From an uncultured Tolumonas sp. (lineage in GTDB: Bacteria > Pseudomonadota > Gammaproteobacteria > Enterobacterales > Aeromonadaceae): a stretch of 64,000 bases of DNA. This document shows, piece by piece, positions 31,255 to 38,995 of this stretch. A program made the position numbers and the translations under genes. How positions within the stretch are numbered: the first letter of the stretch is position 1; each line of letters opens with the position of its first letter. The notes beneath the pieces were generated by a model. It made no database searches, was not told the DNA's origin, and saw nothing but the letters and a program-made list of their open reading frames with translations. The stretch covers positions 1,456,001 to 1,520,000 of the forward strand of contig NZ_OY781378.1 in assembly GCF_963676665.1 (NCBI RefSeq), in the 5' to 3' direction.

Positions 31255-31287
31255 AAAAAAACTAAGGCCACTATGAATAGTGGCCTT
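31255..31287 (-). terminator. Rho-independent terminator of the ancestral tRNA-Leu
   Basis: On the minus strand the stem AAGGCCACTA/TAGTGGCCTT has a 4-base loop and is followed by AGTTTTTTT. It lies just downstream of the tRNA 3' half and was probably the terminator of the intact tRNA gene. Confidence 0.75.
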
Positions 31288-31304
31288 AAGTCTTTGCTTT
31301 ATAA

Positions 31305-31360
31305 TGGTGCCGATGGCCGGAGTCGAACCGGCACGCTGTAACCAGCGAGGGATTTTAAAT
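31305..31360 (-). other. attL: displaced 3' half of tRNA-Leu(UAA)
   Basis: On the minus strand the sequence runs from the anticodon loop (TTTAAAATCCC) through an extra arm (TCGCTGGTTACAGCG), a T arm (GCCGGTTCGACTCCGGC) and an acceptor strand CATCGGCACCA with encoded CCA. The 5' half (acceptor strand, D arm, 5' side of the anticodon stem) is missing, and the sequence to the right turns into phage DNA. This is the classical trace of integration into a tRNA gene. The reconstituted tRNA should be at the other prophage end, outside the window. Confidence 0.82.
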
Positions 31361-31478
31361 CTCACGCCAAAATCACATAAATCAAGCACTTACATTACAT
31401 AAAGGGAATAAGACAGCCTTGTAAGTGCCTGAATTATAACACAGTGATTTTAGCTATTCCCCAAAATTAACGGCTGTC

Positions 31479-32492
31479 TCATGGATTTTCCTTCACATCA
31501 TCCACGGCTGGTACGCGCTTGATCGAGCGGTCATAAGTAGACACTTGAGCCTCAGTTTTGTGCCCACTAATTTTTTGTTTATCTTTGCTTGTACCGCCAA
31601 CATCGCTGATCGCCTTGGCTTTGATGTCGTGAAAAGTAAAGTCTAGCGGCCAACTAGATTGCTCTCTGGCCTTCTTCATGAGGTCTTGCCACGCCGAATC
31701 GAAGCCGCTTGCCGTGTAGGGATGACCATCGGTTTTGACGACAATATAGGGCCGCAGAGAATTATTGCTCAGTGTCTCAGCCATTTTTATTGCCTTAACA
31801 AGACGCTTCGACCACAACTTAATTTGCTTAACGCCAGTCTTTCCTTGCTGAATGAAAATTCCGTCATCCTGAACTTGAGACCATTTCATGATCAGCACAT
31901 CACCCTTTCTTGCTGCACATAAATAGCTCAGTTCCATGGCAACCTTGATCGTTTGGGGCGCCAGTCTATAAACCAGCTCGTATTCTGAGTCAGTGATGTA
32001 CTTATCGCGGGCCCGTTCTGTGAATTGCTTGACGCCTTTGCATGGATTTAACTTCACTTTCCCGCGCTCGTAGGCCCAGCGGTAAGACCGAGAGAAAAAC
32101 GCCTTTTCACGGTTAGCTTGCACTCGGGAACTGAGTCCGCGCTTATCCATGTAAGCACGAATATGCTTCGGCTCGACCCGTTCTGCATCCATTTTACCAA
32201 ACACTAAAATGATATTTTTGCTGTTCTTGCGGTAGTCACTTTTTGTTGCCGGAGACAAATCTTTGTAATCAGAAGATCCAAAAAATTCATCAATTAGTTT
32301 CGAGACTGTATAAGACAGGGTGTTTTCGTTAATTAATTTTTCGTATTCGTACCAAACAAATGATTGCGCCTTATCTGCGCTACACAATTTGATAGCCCCG
32401 CCACCGCGAGGCCGAAAGAAATAAGAAGGTCCTTTTAAATAAACTCTTGGCGGCATCCAGTTATCTTCTGGATTCTTTCTTGATCGCTTCAT
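31479..32492 (-). CDS. int: Prophage tyrosine integrase
   Basis: This 337-residue tyrosine recombinase has an N-terminal arm-binding region, a SAM-like core-binding domain (about 60-160) and a catalytic domain. Catalytic residues can be placed as R195 (CAARKGDVL), K218 (GKTGVKQ), H288 with K291 (FHDIKAKAISD), H311 (ISGHKT) and Y320 (STYDRS). The usual HxxR is HxxK here. It lies about 120 bases from the tRNA-Leu remnant, and its start overlaps the stop of the DUF4224 gene. Confidence 0.92.
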   Translation of the reverse strand: MKRSRKNPEDNWMPPRVYLKGPSYFFRPRGGGAIKLCSADKAQSFVWYEYEKLINENTLSYTVSKLIDEFFGSSDYKDLSPATKSDYRKNSKNIILVFGKMDAERVEPKHIRAYMDKRGLSSRVQANREKAFFSRSYRWAYERGKVKLNPCKGVKQFTERARDKYITDSEYELVYRLAPQTIKVAMELSYLCAARKGDVLIMKWSQVQDDGIFIQQGKTGVKQIKLWSKRLVKAIKMAETLSNNSLRPYIVVKTDGHPYTASGFDSAWQDLMKKAREQSSWPLDFTFHDIKAKAISDVGGTSKDKQKISGHKTEAQVSTYDRSIKRVPAVDDVKENP

Positions 32493-32701
32493 CCCAGCGC
32501 CTCCAGATTAAAGCCGATATCTTCCTGAATAGGCTTTGCTTGAACCATAGAAAGCCAAGGCCAGGTAGTGCGAATATGTCCATCTCTTCGAATGCTATAT
32601 CTAATACCCATTCCATCGAGCACCATGCGCTGCTTTGACGGTAACACGTAGCCAGTCAGTTCAACCAACTCGGCTTCAGTTAAAATAAAGTTAGTATCCA
32701 T
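32489..32701 (-). CDS. DUF4224 phage protein (possible excisionase)
   Basis: This 70-residue protein has the DUF4224 pattern ILTEAELVELTGYVLPSKQ and GIRYSIRRDGHIRTTWP, resembling a small winged-helix DNA-binding fold. It precedes int with an ATGA overlap, the usual place of an excisionase or directionality factor. That role is inferred from position. ATG 32701 is chosen because GGAG lies 6 bases ahead; ATG 32713 is an alternative. Confidence 0.75.
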   Translation of the reverse strand: MDTNFILTEAELVELTGYVLPSKQRMVLDGMGIRYSIRRDGHIRTTWPWLSMVQAKPIQEDIGFNLEALG

Positions 32702-32792
32702 GACGAACTCCATAGAGATATCCCGGAAAAACGATCCGATTATTTGCTGTTGACAGATTTAAAGTAGAGAAGTGGCTATTTGGTTGGAGTTT

Positions 32793-33020
32793 TTACTTAA
32801 CCGTTATTCCGGCCTGCTTTAATATGCCTTCAATAAGCTCTTTATATTTAAAAATGATTTCTTCATCACCAAAATCATCGGTGTTTGGTAATTCAACAAC
32901 TACACTTGCTTTCGCCTTATTCCAAAACTCTTCCGCAACATCTTTAATTGATACTGTTTGGCCGAAAACAAATTTACGCTCAGCCCACGCCTTTTCAAAT
33001 TGCTCTTTTGATTTATCCAT
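32793..33020 (-). CDS. Hypothetical phage protein
   Basis: This 75-residue, acidic, mostly helical protein (MDKSKEQFEKAWAERK at the start, IIFKYKELIEGILKQAG near the end) belongs to no family I recognise. It lies in the leftward early operon between small genes and shows no membrane segment. Confidence 0.55.
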   Translation of the reverse strand: MDKSKEQFEKAWAERKFVFGQTVSIKDVAEEFWNKAKASVVVELPNTDDFGDEEIIFKYKELIEGILKQAGITVK

Positions 33021-33079
33021 ATTTATTCACCACCATGCAAGTTATCAAAAACCATCCAGCGCACCATGCGATATATAGC

Positions 33080-33265
33080 TCAACTGCAGTGTTTATCATC
33101 ATTAGCCGCCTTATTGCTTTGATGATTATTGCAAATGACAACCACAGTTCCGTCATCATCCTTTTTCAGTCTCCGCATTTTACTGAAATCGAGATGAGAA
33201 CAATCAGATTGTGCATTTAAACAGGATTGGCACATGCGGCCAGATGGCCTGTATTTTTTCATCAC
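33080..33265 (-). CDS. Small cysteine-motif phage protein
   Basis: This 61-residue protein has the pattern YRPSGRMCQSCLNAQSDCSHLDF, then a strand VVVICNNHQ. Similar short Cys proteins occur in early regions of many phages, with unknown role. Its start overlaps the stop of the upstream gene (33262-33265). Confidence 0.6.
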   Translation of the reverse strand: MMKKYRPSGRMCQSCLNAQSDCSHLDFSKMRRLKKDDDGTVVVICNNHQSNKAANDDKHCS

Positions 33266-33801
33266 TCACCATCCTTTGCTGGAGTTTTCTGATTCATAAT
33301 TTTGCGATACGCAGCACGAGCTACAATCTCAATGCTGTGGGCTGTTATATTTGATTTTGGATGAATATCGTCAATCATTGAATCAACAAACTCTTCTTCC
33401 AGCCGCGCTGCCTTTTCTTCTTGTGTTTCGATGGGTACGTAATACTGCATAAACTCGTCATGACGTAAAACGTCTGGATCAACACCATTATTTGCATCAA
33501 TTACAATGTGCGTTGCTGTTACGGCTATTACTGATTTAACTAATTTGGATTGGCAGTGTCTGCACTCGCCACCAACCTCCGGCAGCATCCCCGCCTTCCA
33601 ATCTGCTCGTGCCCATATTGGCGTGTGCATGATGCGGCGAAGAGCGATTAAATTCCCGTCCACGGACGGAACTTCATTAATATCTGTAAGCCAACAAAAA
33701 TCATTTTCACCATATTGGATGATCGCAACCACAACGTCCGTGGCCTCTTTGAATTTTTGTTCATCACCAATAAGGTATTCGAATTTAACTTCTTCACTCA
33801 C
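33262..33801 (-). CDS. Hypothetical phage protein
   Basis: This 179-residue soluble protein contains a possible metal site (GGECRHCQSKLVKS) in the middle and a Glu-rich helical stretch (TQEEKAARLEEEFVDSMIDD). I do not recognise it. It is coupled to the next gene by ATGA. Confidence 0.6.
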   Translation of the reverse strand: MSEEVKFEYLIGDEQKFKEATDVVVAIIQYGENDFCWLTDINEVPSVDGNLIALRRIMHTPIWARADWKAGMLPEVGGECRHCQSKLVKSVIAVTATHIVIDANNGVDPDVLRHDEFMQYYVPIETQEEKAARLEEEFVDSMIDDIHPKSNITAHSIEIVARAAYRKIMNQKTPAKDGE

Positions 33802-33887
33802 AAAACCGTCCTGTTATTTTAGAAACAACAAATGCTGTTAGCGATAGATCGGCAGCAATGCATAAGATATAAATTTCGGCTATATGT

Positions 33888-34313
33888 TCAGCTTTCATTT
33901 ATCCTTTTCACTTTTACATGCTCTGGAAAACAGGCTGGAGTTTTATTGGTTATTGAGTTGGCTGGTTTGCCGCATATATGGCAAGGACCATATGGATGTG
34001 AATTATTTGCATTCCAGTAAAGCTGGGCTGATTCATACCAATCTTCATCTGGTTCTGGAATTAAGCCGGGGCCGCAAAGGCTGTTGTATATCCACTTAAA
34101 TCCTTCTTCATGCCCGTTATGCTCCGTTTCAATAATGCATGCCTGCATCGAAACAATCTTGTCATTTAGTAATTCGTAAGCTGATTTAATTTCTTTTTTA
34201 TATAATTCTATTAATTCAATTATACATCTTCCATTTGGGGTGTTTATATCTCTAAGCCAGTCAAGCGATTGCTGTGTCGTTGGTTTTGGTAATTCATTTT
34301 GTTCAGATCTCAT
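33888..34313 (-). CDS. Hypothetical phage protein with C-terminal CxxC
   Basis: This 141-residue protein has a helical N-terminal half (LDWLRDINTPNGRCIIELIELYK) and a C-terminal motif GPCHICGKPAN, probably a zinc knuckle. No family is assigned. Its start overlaps the end of the small membrane protein gene. Confidence 0.55.
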   Translation of the reverse strand: MRSEQNELPKPTTQQSLDWLRDINTPNGRCIIELIELYKKEIKSAYELLNDKIVSMQACIIETEHNGHEEGFKWIYNSLCGPGLIPEPDEDWYESAQLYWNANNSHPYGPCHICGKPANSITNKTPACFPEHVKVKRINES

Positions 34314-34485
34314 TTTTTTCCTCTTTATTTGATTTTACTATTGTCACTGATATGTTTTTATTAGCAATTTCAATAATCACCATCGCTGTTGCCATAAAAA
34401 TCACAGCTGGAACAAACCCATCATCAATAAAAAAATTACACAACGCGGAAAAAATAACGCACCAATATGCATTGATGTATTTCAA
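34303..34485 (-). CDS. Small membrane protein
   Basis: This 60-residue protein has two hydrophobic stretches (WCVIFSALCNFFIDD and VPAVIFMATAMVIIEIA) and a basic tail. It is AT-rich compared with its neighbours and overlaps the next gene by 11 bases. Function unknown. Confidence 0.45.
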   Translation of the reverse strand: MKYINAYWCVIFSALCNFFIDDGFVPAVIFMATAMVIIEIANKNISVTIVKSNKEEKNEI

Positions 34486-34497
34486 TTAACATTCTCC

Positions 34498-35415
34498 TTA
34501 TGCTGCTTTCTCCAGTGCTTTTATAATTTGCATGGCTGCTATCGGCGGAACGGCATTGCCTGCCATGTGAACGGTTAATTTGTGGTTGTCGGGTCGTTTC
34601 GTTGATTCAGGAAAGGACATGGCCAGCATGTTTTCGTTGGCTGACAGCATTCGCATATGATCGCCTTTTACGATTGCCCAGCGGTCTTTCGTTGTGATCG
34701 TCCCGATTGGCCGGTTGATGTCGCGGCCAACATGCGTGTTTCCGTAGTAACTCATCACGAACGTATCGCCAAACTGTTCACGGCCATTAGCTACCCGCCG
34801 AAGCGTTGCCGGTGATCGCCCAGGCTTATCAACCAGCGACCATTTTCCTGCATTCAAGTCTATAAATGATGTTGCTGGTTTATGTTCCAGTCTTGGCAAA
34901 TCGAGGAAGAGCTGGTTAACGCTTCTGGTGCAAACGATGAATAAGCGGATCCGGTTTTGCGGAACACCAAGATCTGCACAATCAACAATGTGCGGCGCTA
35001 ATTGATAACCCAGCGAGTTCATTGCTGATTGCCATGCTGGGAACAGCACCCAATCAAGAAACTCTGGCACGTTTTCAATTAACGCTGCCGGCGGTTTATG
35101 AAACTCTAACGCCGAAACCACAGCCCATGCTGTTGATCGGCTGGCATCATGTTGAGGGTTTCCGTTTGATTTTCCTCTCGCCTTACTGTGGCCTTGGCAA
35201 CAAGGGGAGGCCAGCAGTAAATCATGTGCCGGAACCTGAGACCAATCGGCTTGGTGCAAGTCCTGACAGACATGAATCGCCTCCGGATGATTAGCAGAAT
35301 GCCAGTCAACAGCATCCTGCCAGTGGTTAGCGGCCCACAATACTTTGCAGCCCGCCATTGTTGCGCCGGTGCTCCATCCGCCGAGACCGGCGAATAGGTC
35401 TATTGCAGTGGTCAT
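34498..35415 (-). CDS. Phage DNA cytosine-C5 methyltransferase
   Basis: This 305-residue enzyme shows motif I DLFAGLGGWSTG (6-17), motif IV SPCCQGHS with catalytic Cys73, motif VI ENVPEF, motif VIII QNRIRLFIV and motif X GNAVPPIAAMQI. The target-recognition region lies between VIII and IX. No cognate restriction enzyme is beside it, so it is most likely an orphan that protects phage DNA. The start MTTAIDLFAG has AGGA about 9 bases upstream. Confidence 0.87.
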   Translation of the reverse strand: MTTAIDLFAGLGGWSTGATMAGCKVLWAANHWQDAVDWHSANHPEAIHVCQDLHQADWSQVPAHDLLLASPCCQGHSKARGKSNGNPQHDASRSTAWAVVSALEFHKPPAALIENVPEFLDWVLFPAWQSAMNSLGYQLAPHIVDCADLGVPQNRIRLFIVCTRSVNQLFLDLPRLEHKPATSFIDLNAGKWSLVDKPGRSPATLRRVANGREQFGDTFVMSYYGNTHVGRDINRPIGTITTKDRWAIVKGDHMRMLSANENMLAMSFPESTKRPDNHKLTVHMAGNAVPPIAAMQIIKALEKAA

Positions 35416-35425
35416 GTTGATGTTC

Positions 35426-35848
35426 CTATGCCGGAACATCATTCAGGCTAAAAACGATTCCCAGGCAATAATTTTCATCGCCATCAATCAGTTCAAATGT
35501 TTCATGCGGAATTTCTGTTTCAAAACTCCACGTCCAGCCGCTGTCTCCACACCAAATCGCTTTTATTTCTTTTGCACTTGGCTGGCGTGCGAAGAATTCT
35601 TTAAGCTCTTCGTCGTCATCAATTTGATCACGCTCAGGCAGCAAGCCTTTTGAATCTACCCATGCTGACCCGCCGTCGTAAGCGTCAACTTCATCTTCAA
35701 TTGCACCCCGGAATTCCATCAGGTCGTCACTTGCGCCAAACACAACAACCAAGTTGCTCTGCTTTGCCTGTGCGAGTAATTCCTTAGTTAGTAATGGTTT
35801 GTGGCTGGCTGAATTATTTAACTGTGAAGCAAGTTCATTAATGTTCAT
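35426..35848 (-). CDS. Conserved phage hypothetical protein
   Basis: This 140-residue acidic protein contains LVVVFGASDDLMEFRGAI, AIWCGDSGWTWSFETEIP and LGIVFSLND, a pattern I recall from early regions of many siphoviruses, with no established function. ATG 35848 has TCTGGAG upstream and is preferred over 35890. It lies upstream of the cytosine methyltransferase on the same strand. Confidence 0.62.
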   Translation of the reverse strand: MNINELASQLNNSASHKPLLTKELLAQAKQSNLVVVFGASDDLMEFRGAIEDEVDAYDGGSAWVDSKGLLPERDQIDDDEELKEFFARQPSAKEIKAIWCGDSGWTWSFETEIPHETFELIDGDENYCLGIVFSLNDVPA

Positions 35849-35924
35849 TACTTTCTCCAGACAATAGAAATCCATCCGTTGAGTTATCAACAGTTTCGGT
35901 GGATAAGGGTTGATTAAACTGGGG

Positions 35925-36560
35925 TTAAGCGGCGGCTTCCTGCATTTCGGCTTCGGTGCAATCTAATAGGTCGCAATCTGAAACCGATTCAGCAGAAATA
36001 ATCAGGTTACCAATGGCAAGTAATTCGCCTTTCGATACATGCTTGGTGCCGATGTGATATTTGCAGCCTGGTATGAAGATAATCAGGTTTGAGCCCTTTG
36101 GATTCCCCTTCATTTCTTTACCAGTTTCGGCGTTGATAAAGTGAATTCTTCCGGAACAGAACTTACCTTTTTCATTGTAATAACCGACTATGCGCCGTAT
36201 CTCGCTGCAATCATCACCTGGCCACCAGTTCGCTGAGCTATCTTCTGGTATCAACACGACAGAGCCGATACCACATTCTTTTTCTTTTAAGCATTTCTTT
36301 ATCCAAGGACCGATATCGGAGTAGGGCGGGTTGAGCCAAACAAACGGATTACGAACGTCAGCTGGTATGTAGTCACCCCATGACACAGAAAGTGCGTCAA
36401 TGTCAGGTGTCAGGTAGTTATTGTGCAGCGCTGTTTCTGATAGCGCTGCAGCATCGAGGCAGAAATTAAACTCGGCATTGAGTGCTTCATAAAGCCATCG
36501 CGGGGTTTGTGTCATGTCGCGGAACGCAGGGTTGGTTGTTGAGCCTTGGTAGTCAGCCAT
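35925..36560 (-). CDS. Phage adenine-N6 DNA methyltransferase (Dam-like)
   Basis: This 211-residue protein is of the phage N-6-adenine methyltransferase family. It has FNFCLDAAALSETAL (SAM side) and the catalytic motif VWLNPPYSDIGPWIKK (NPPY about 77-80). The N-terminus MTQTPRWLYEALNAEF is typical. The target is probably GATC, but the sequence does not prove it. ATG 36560 is preceded by GGAGGAG and overlaps the upstream gene's end. Confidence 0.82.
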   Translation of the reverse strand: MADYQGSTTNPAFRDMTQTPRWLYEALNAEFNFCLDAAALSETALHNNYLTPDIDALSVSWGDYIPADVRNPFVWLNPPYSDIGPWIKKCLKEKECGIGSVVLIPEDSSANWWPGDDCSEIRRIVGYYNEKGKFCSGRIHFINAETGKEMKGNPKGSNLIIFIPGCKYHIGTKHVSKGELLAIGNLIISAESVSDCDLLDCTEAEMQEAAA

Positions 36561-37221
36561 CAATCTCCTCCGGTTGTTCTTTGGCAACAAGACTTAGCGC
36601 CTTAGCTTCATCGTATGTCTTGACCCCAAAAGCTATGGCGTAGCAGCACCAGATGAAATGAAAGGTATAACGCTTGAAGTTATGCTCAAAAAGATCTTCA
36701 AATTGGAAGGTATCGCCTTTAGTTTTGTGGCTAAATTCATATGCAGCTTGGCATGCAGCATGTTCACCATCGTCAATTCGACTCATGACGCAATCTTCTA
36801 CTTCATCCCAAAGATCTCGTCGTTGCTGTTTGTCTAGCCCATATTCTCGAACCCAGCTAATGCGATATTGATTGATAACCTTGCGGAATGCCTCTTCATC
36901 AAATTCAGTTGCATCAGCACTGTTTTTATTACCGTCTACGGCTCGTAGCTTTTCAGCCCAATATCCCGTATTGATATAAAGACCATCACTGCTGCGTTTA
37001 TCAGTGCGGAAGAACTGGAACATGTCTTCAAGACGAGAAAACACGTAACAGCCCATATCACCGGAATAAACCAAATAGCCGGGGTAGGTTATTAGGTCAA
37101 AGTGGTAAGCAGAGGTGTTAGGAATTTTGAATCTGATATGCCGATAAACGCCGTCTTCATGCAAGATCTGCATTTCATGGTTGGCAACATCCTTCAAAAA
37201 TCTTTCTTCAGTACATGTCAT
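36553..37221 (-). CDS. Conserved phage hypothetical protein
   Basis: This 222-residue protein has an N-terminal region with YHFDLITYPGYLVYSGDMG and a charged helical C-terminal half. This layout recurs in phage early operons, but no function is known to me. The start forms an ATGA with the stop of the 49-residue zinc-motif gene. Confidence 0.65.
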   Translation of the reverse strand: MTCTEERFLKDVANHEMQILHEDGVYRHIRFKIPNTSAYHFDLITYPGYLVYSGDMGCYVFSRLEDMFQFFRTDKRSSDGLYINTGYWAEKLRAVDGNKNSADATEFDEEAFRKVINQYRISWVREYGLDKQQRRDLWDEVEDCVMSRIDDGEHAACQAAYEFSHKTKGDTFQFEDLFEHNFKRYTFHFIWCCYAIAFGVKTYDEAKALSLVAKEQPEEIDG

Positions 37222-37367
37222 GCTGCACCACCTTTAACAGCTTCGAATACTTCGCAACCACAATTAGGGCAGACGTTCTTAGTCATGGAACTATTATTAA
37301 TTGGTTTTCTTACCAAATCAGATTGCTCATGTATTTTTCTGCAACGACGACATTTCAGTTTGCTCAT
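37218..37367 (-). CDS. 49-residue zinc-motif phage microprotein
   Basis: This short gene reads MSKLKCRRCRKIHEQS at the N-terminus, then NVCPNCGCEVFEAVKGGAA at the C-terminus. Two CxxC pairs 27 residues apart suggest a zinc ribbon. ATGA overlaps at both ends (37364-37367 and 37218-37221) place it exactly between two coding genes, which supports translation. The SD is GGTGG inside the previous gene's last codons. Confidence 0.65.
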   Translation of the reverse strand: MSKLKCRRCRKIHEQSDLVRKPINNSSMTKNVCPNCGCEVFEAVKGGAA

Positions 37368-37708
37368 GCCGCACCACCTTCAAGCTGCTTAATCAATTCA
37401 TAGGCTTCGCCAACACACTCGAATTCATCCCATTCAGCGATATCGCCATTCAAGTGATAACCAGATACGCCTTTACTGTCTGCCGTCACATCAAGAAGTG
37501 ATTCAAGAGCTTTGAGTAGTTCAAGGCGTTCTTGTGTCAGTTTTTCTATTTCCAGTTGCATGTGGTATTCAGCCTCACTTTGCTGGCTAGCCTGTTCTTG
37601 CTGTCTTTTTTCAGCCATGCAAACTGAACACGGATATTCCTCATGAATATGCGGATGGACTTCGCAATGGCCGCGAGGAAGTGGATTACCCCAAATGTCG
37701 TAACTCAT
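37364..37708 (-). CDS. Hypothetical phage coiled-coil protein
   Basis: This 114-residue protein has an N-terminal Cys/His segment (GHCEVHPHIHEEYPCSVCMAEK, a possible metal site) and a Gln/Glu-rich coiled coil. It ends in the recurrent tail EGGAA created by the SD-stop-start junction. No family recognised. Confidence 0.6.
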   Translation of the reverse strand: MSYDIWGNPLPRGHCEVHPHIHEEYPCSVCMAEKRQQEQASQQSEAEYHMQLEIEKLTQERLELLKALESLLDVTADSKGVSGYHLNGDIAEWDEFECVGEAYELIKQLEGGAA

Positions 37709-38091
37709 GTTGCACCACCTTTGTTTTTGCGAACCTCTAAAATTAAGATTTGTGCTTTTGATAGCATCCTTCGGTGGCTAATTCGCTCATCCCTTGTTAG
37801 GTCAGGGCTGACGCTGCAGTAACAATCAACAAGACCATCCAGTGCAGCAAGCAAATCATCACGTTCAGCTTTCAGTCTGGAGATTTCATCCGTAGGGTTT
37901 TCCATTCCAGCACAGGCATTCACGCAAGCCACAATGCGGCGGGCATCTTCATCGTTATAGACAGCACCGAAATAAACATCATCTTCCATTGCTGTTGTAA
38001 GGATTGAGGTTCTATCGCTGGAGGCAGGGCATTGGTGTTTAAACCGATCGCCAACTTCAAATAGCATCCACGGCTCAGGTGTATGATTCAT
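37705..38091 (-). CDS. HTPEPW-motif phage protein (paralogue of 55064-55468)
   Basis: This 128-residue protein begins MNHTPEPWMLFEVG and contains EDARRIVACVNACAG and a coiled C-terminal half. The same signature appears in the protein at 55064-55468 on the other early operon. Function unknown; the motif is common in phage early genes. ATG 38091 has GGAGG upstream. Confidence 0.65.
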   Translation of the reverse strand: MNHTPEPWMLFEVGDRFKHQCPASSDRTSILTTAMEDDVYFGAVYNDEDARRIVACVNACAGMENPTDEISRLKAERDDLLAALDGLVDCYCSVSPDLTRDERISHRRMLSKAQILILEVRKNKGGAT

Positions 38092-38474
38092 GCTGCCTCC
38101 GATTGTTTTGGTGCCACCCCTGTTGCTGAACATCTATTGCATGCCTTGTATTTATTGCCATCGATATGATGCCACTCATACCACATGCTTCCAGTTCCGG
38201 CGCACTTGCAGCACTTGCCCGTTTCTTTTTCGTAGTTCAGTTTTTCCTGAATTTCTTCGGCATCAGTAACGCATACCTTGCTTATTTTTGAGTCCCGCCA
38301 AGTCCTAGCGCCTTTTCTTGGGCCTGATTTTAGTGGTCGTGGAATCCCACCTTCTACTATCAGGTCATTTGAATCACCAATTCTCTCCCAGCCGCACAAT
38401 TCCCATTCTTCCGGTTGATTTAGTTTTCTTCTTGCGACCATTTCCACAAAATCAACTCTGCCGTGATCGTTCAT
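38088..38474 (-). CDS. Phage protein with DnaJ-type zinc repeats
   Basis: This 128-residue protein has a C-terminal part with two CxxCxGxG-like motifs (CCKCAGTGS and CNRCSATGV), like a minimal DnaJ zinc finger. The N-terminal part (ELCGWERIGDSNDLIVEGGIPRP) is of no family I know. It is coupled on both sides. Confidence 0.6.
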   Translation of the reverse strand: MNDHGRVDFVEMVARRKLNQPEEWELCGWERIGDSNDLIVEGGIPRPLKSGPRKGARTWRDSKISKVCVTDAEEIQEKLNYEKETGKCCKCAGTGSMWYEWHHIDGNKYKACNRCSATGVAPKQSEAA

Positions 38475-38995
38475 GCGTCCTCCCGCTTTTCCATCATCGA
38501 TTTAGCAGCTTCAAATTCACTTCCGAGAATTTCAACTGTCCCACTACCATCGGATGGTTTCTGATTCGATTGGATATAAATACCCGTTGTAGTGGTAAAC
38601 ATTCTCCCGCCACCTGACATACACATAGCCATATAATCAAGACCAATAGCGGCATAGATTTCATCGGCGCGGACGTCTTCATTTGGCTTTTTAGACCACA
38701 ATTCATGCAACTTGATCGATTCTATTTTTAGCGTTGCGGGGACTTTCTTTCTTGGCCGGCACAGGTTATTAAGTTTTCGATCTGGAACAGTCCATAGACC
38801 TGCATTCAGATAAAACTCTCCATTAGGAAATTTAACGCCGTGAAATGTTGTTCTTGTTCCGCTGTAAACCATTACCGGTTCTGCGTTTAACAGCTTTGAA
38901 AATTCAACAGCACGATTGAATAAGTCTGTTTTTGCTGATTTGATGCGTTCCGCAACATCAATAGCGTGTTTGGTTTCGTTTTTGTAATAACTCAT
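38471..38995 (-). CDS. Hypothetical phage protein
   Basis: This 174-residue soluble protein shows no recognised domain. It contains GLDYMAMCMSGGGRMFTTT and a helical N-terminus. It overlaps both neighbours by 4 bases and lies directly downstream of rdgC. Confidence 0.6.
   Translation of the reverse strand: MSYYKNETKHAIDVAERIKSAKTDLFNRAVEFSKLLNAEPVMVYSGTRTTFHGVKFPNGEFYLNAGLWTVPDRKLNNLCRPRKKVPATLKIESIKLHELWSKKPNEDVRADEIYAAIGLDYMAMCMSGGGRMFTTTTGIYIQSNQKPSDGSGTVEILGSEFEAAKSMMEKREDA

Noticed and set aside
31034-31276. 80-codon frame next to the tRNA remnant
   Set aside because: It runs over the terminator hairpin and has poor coding character; the phase read as a gene remnant is better.
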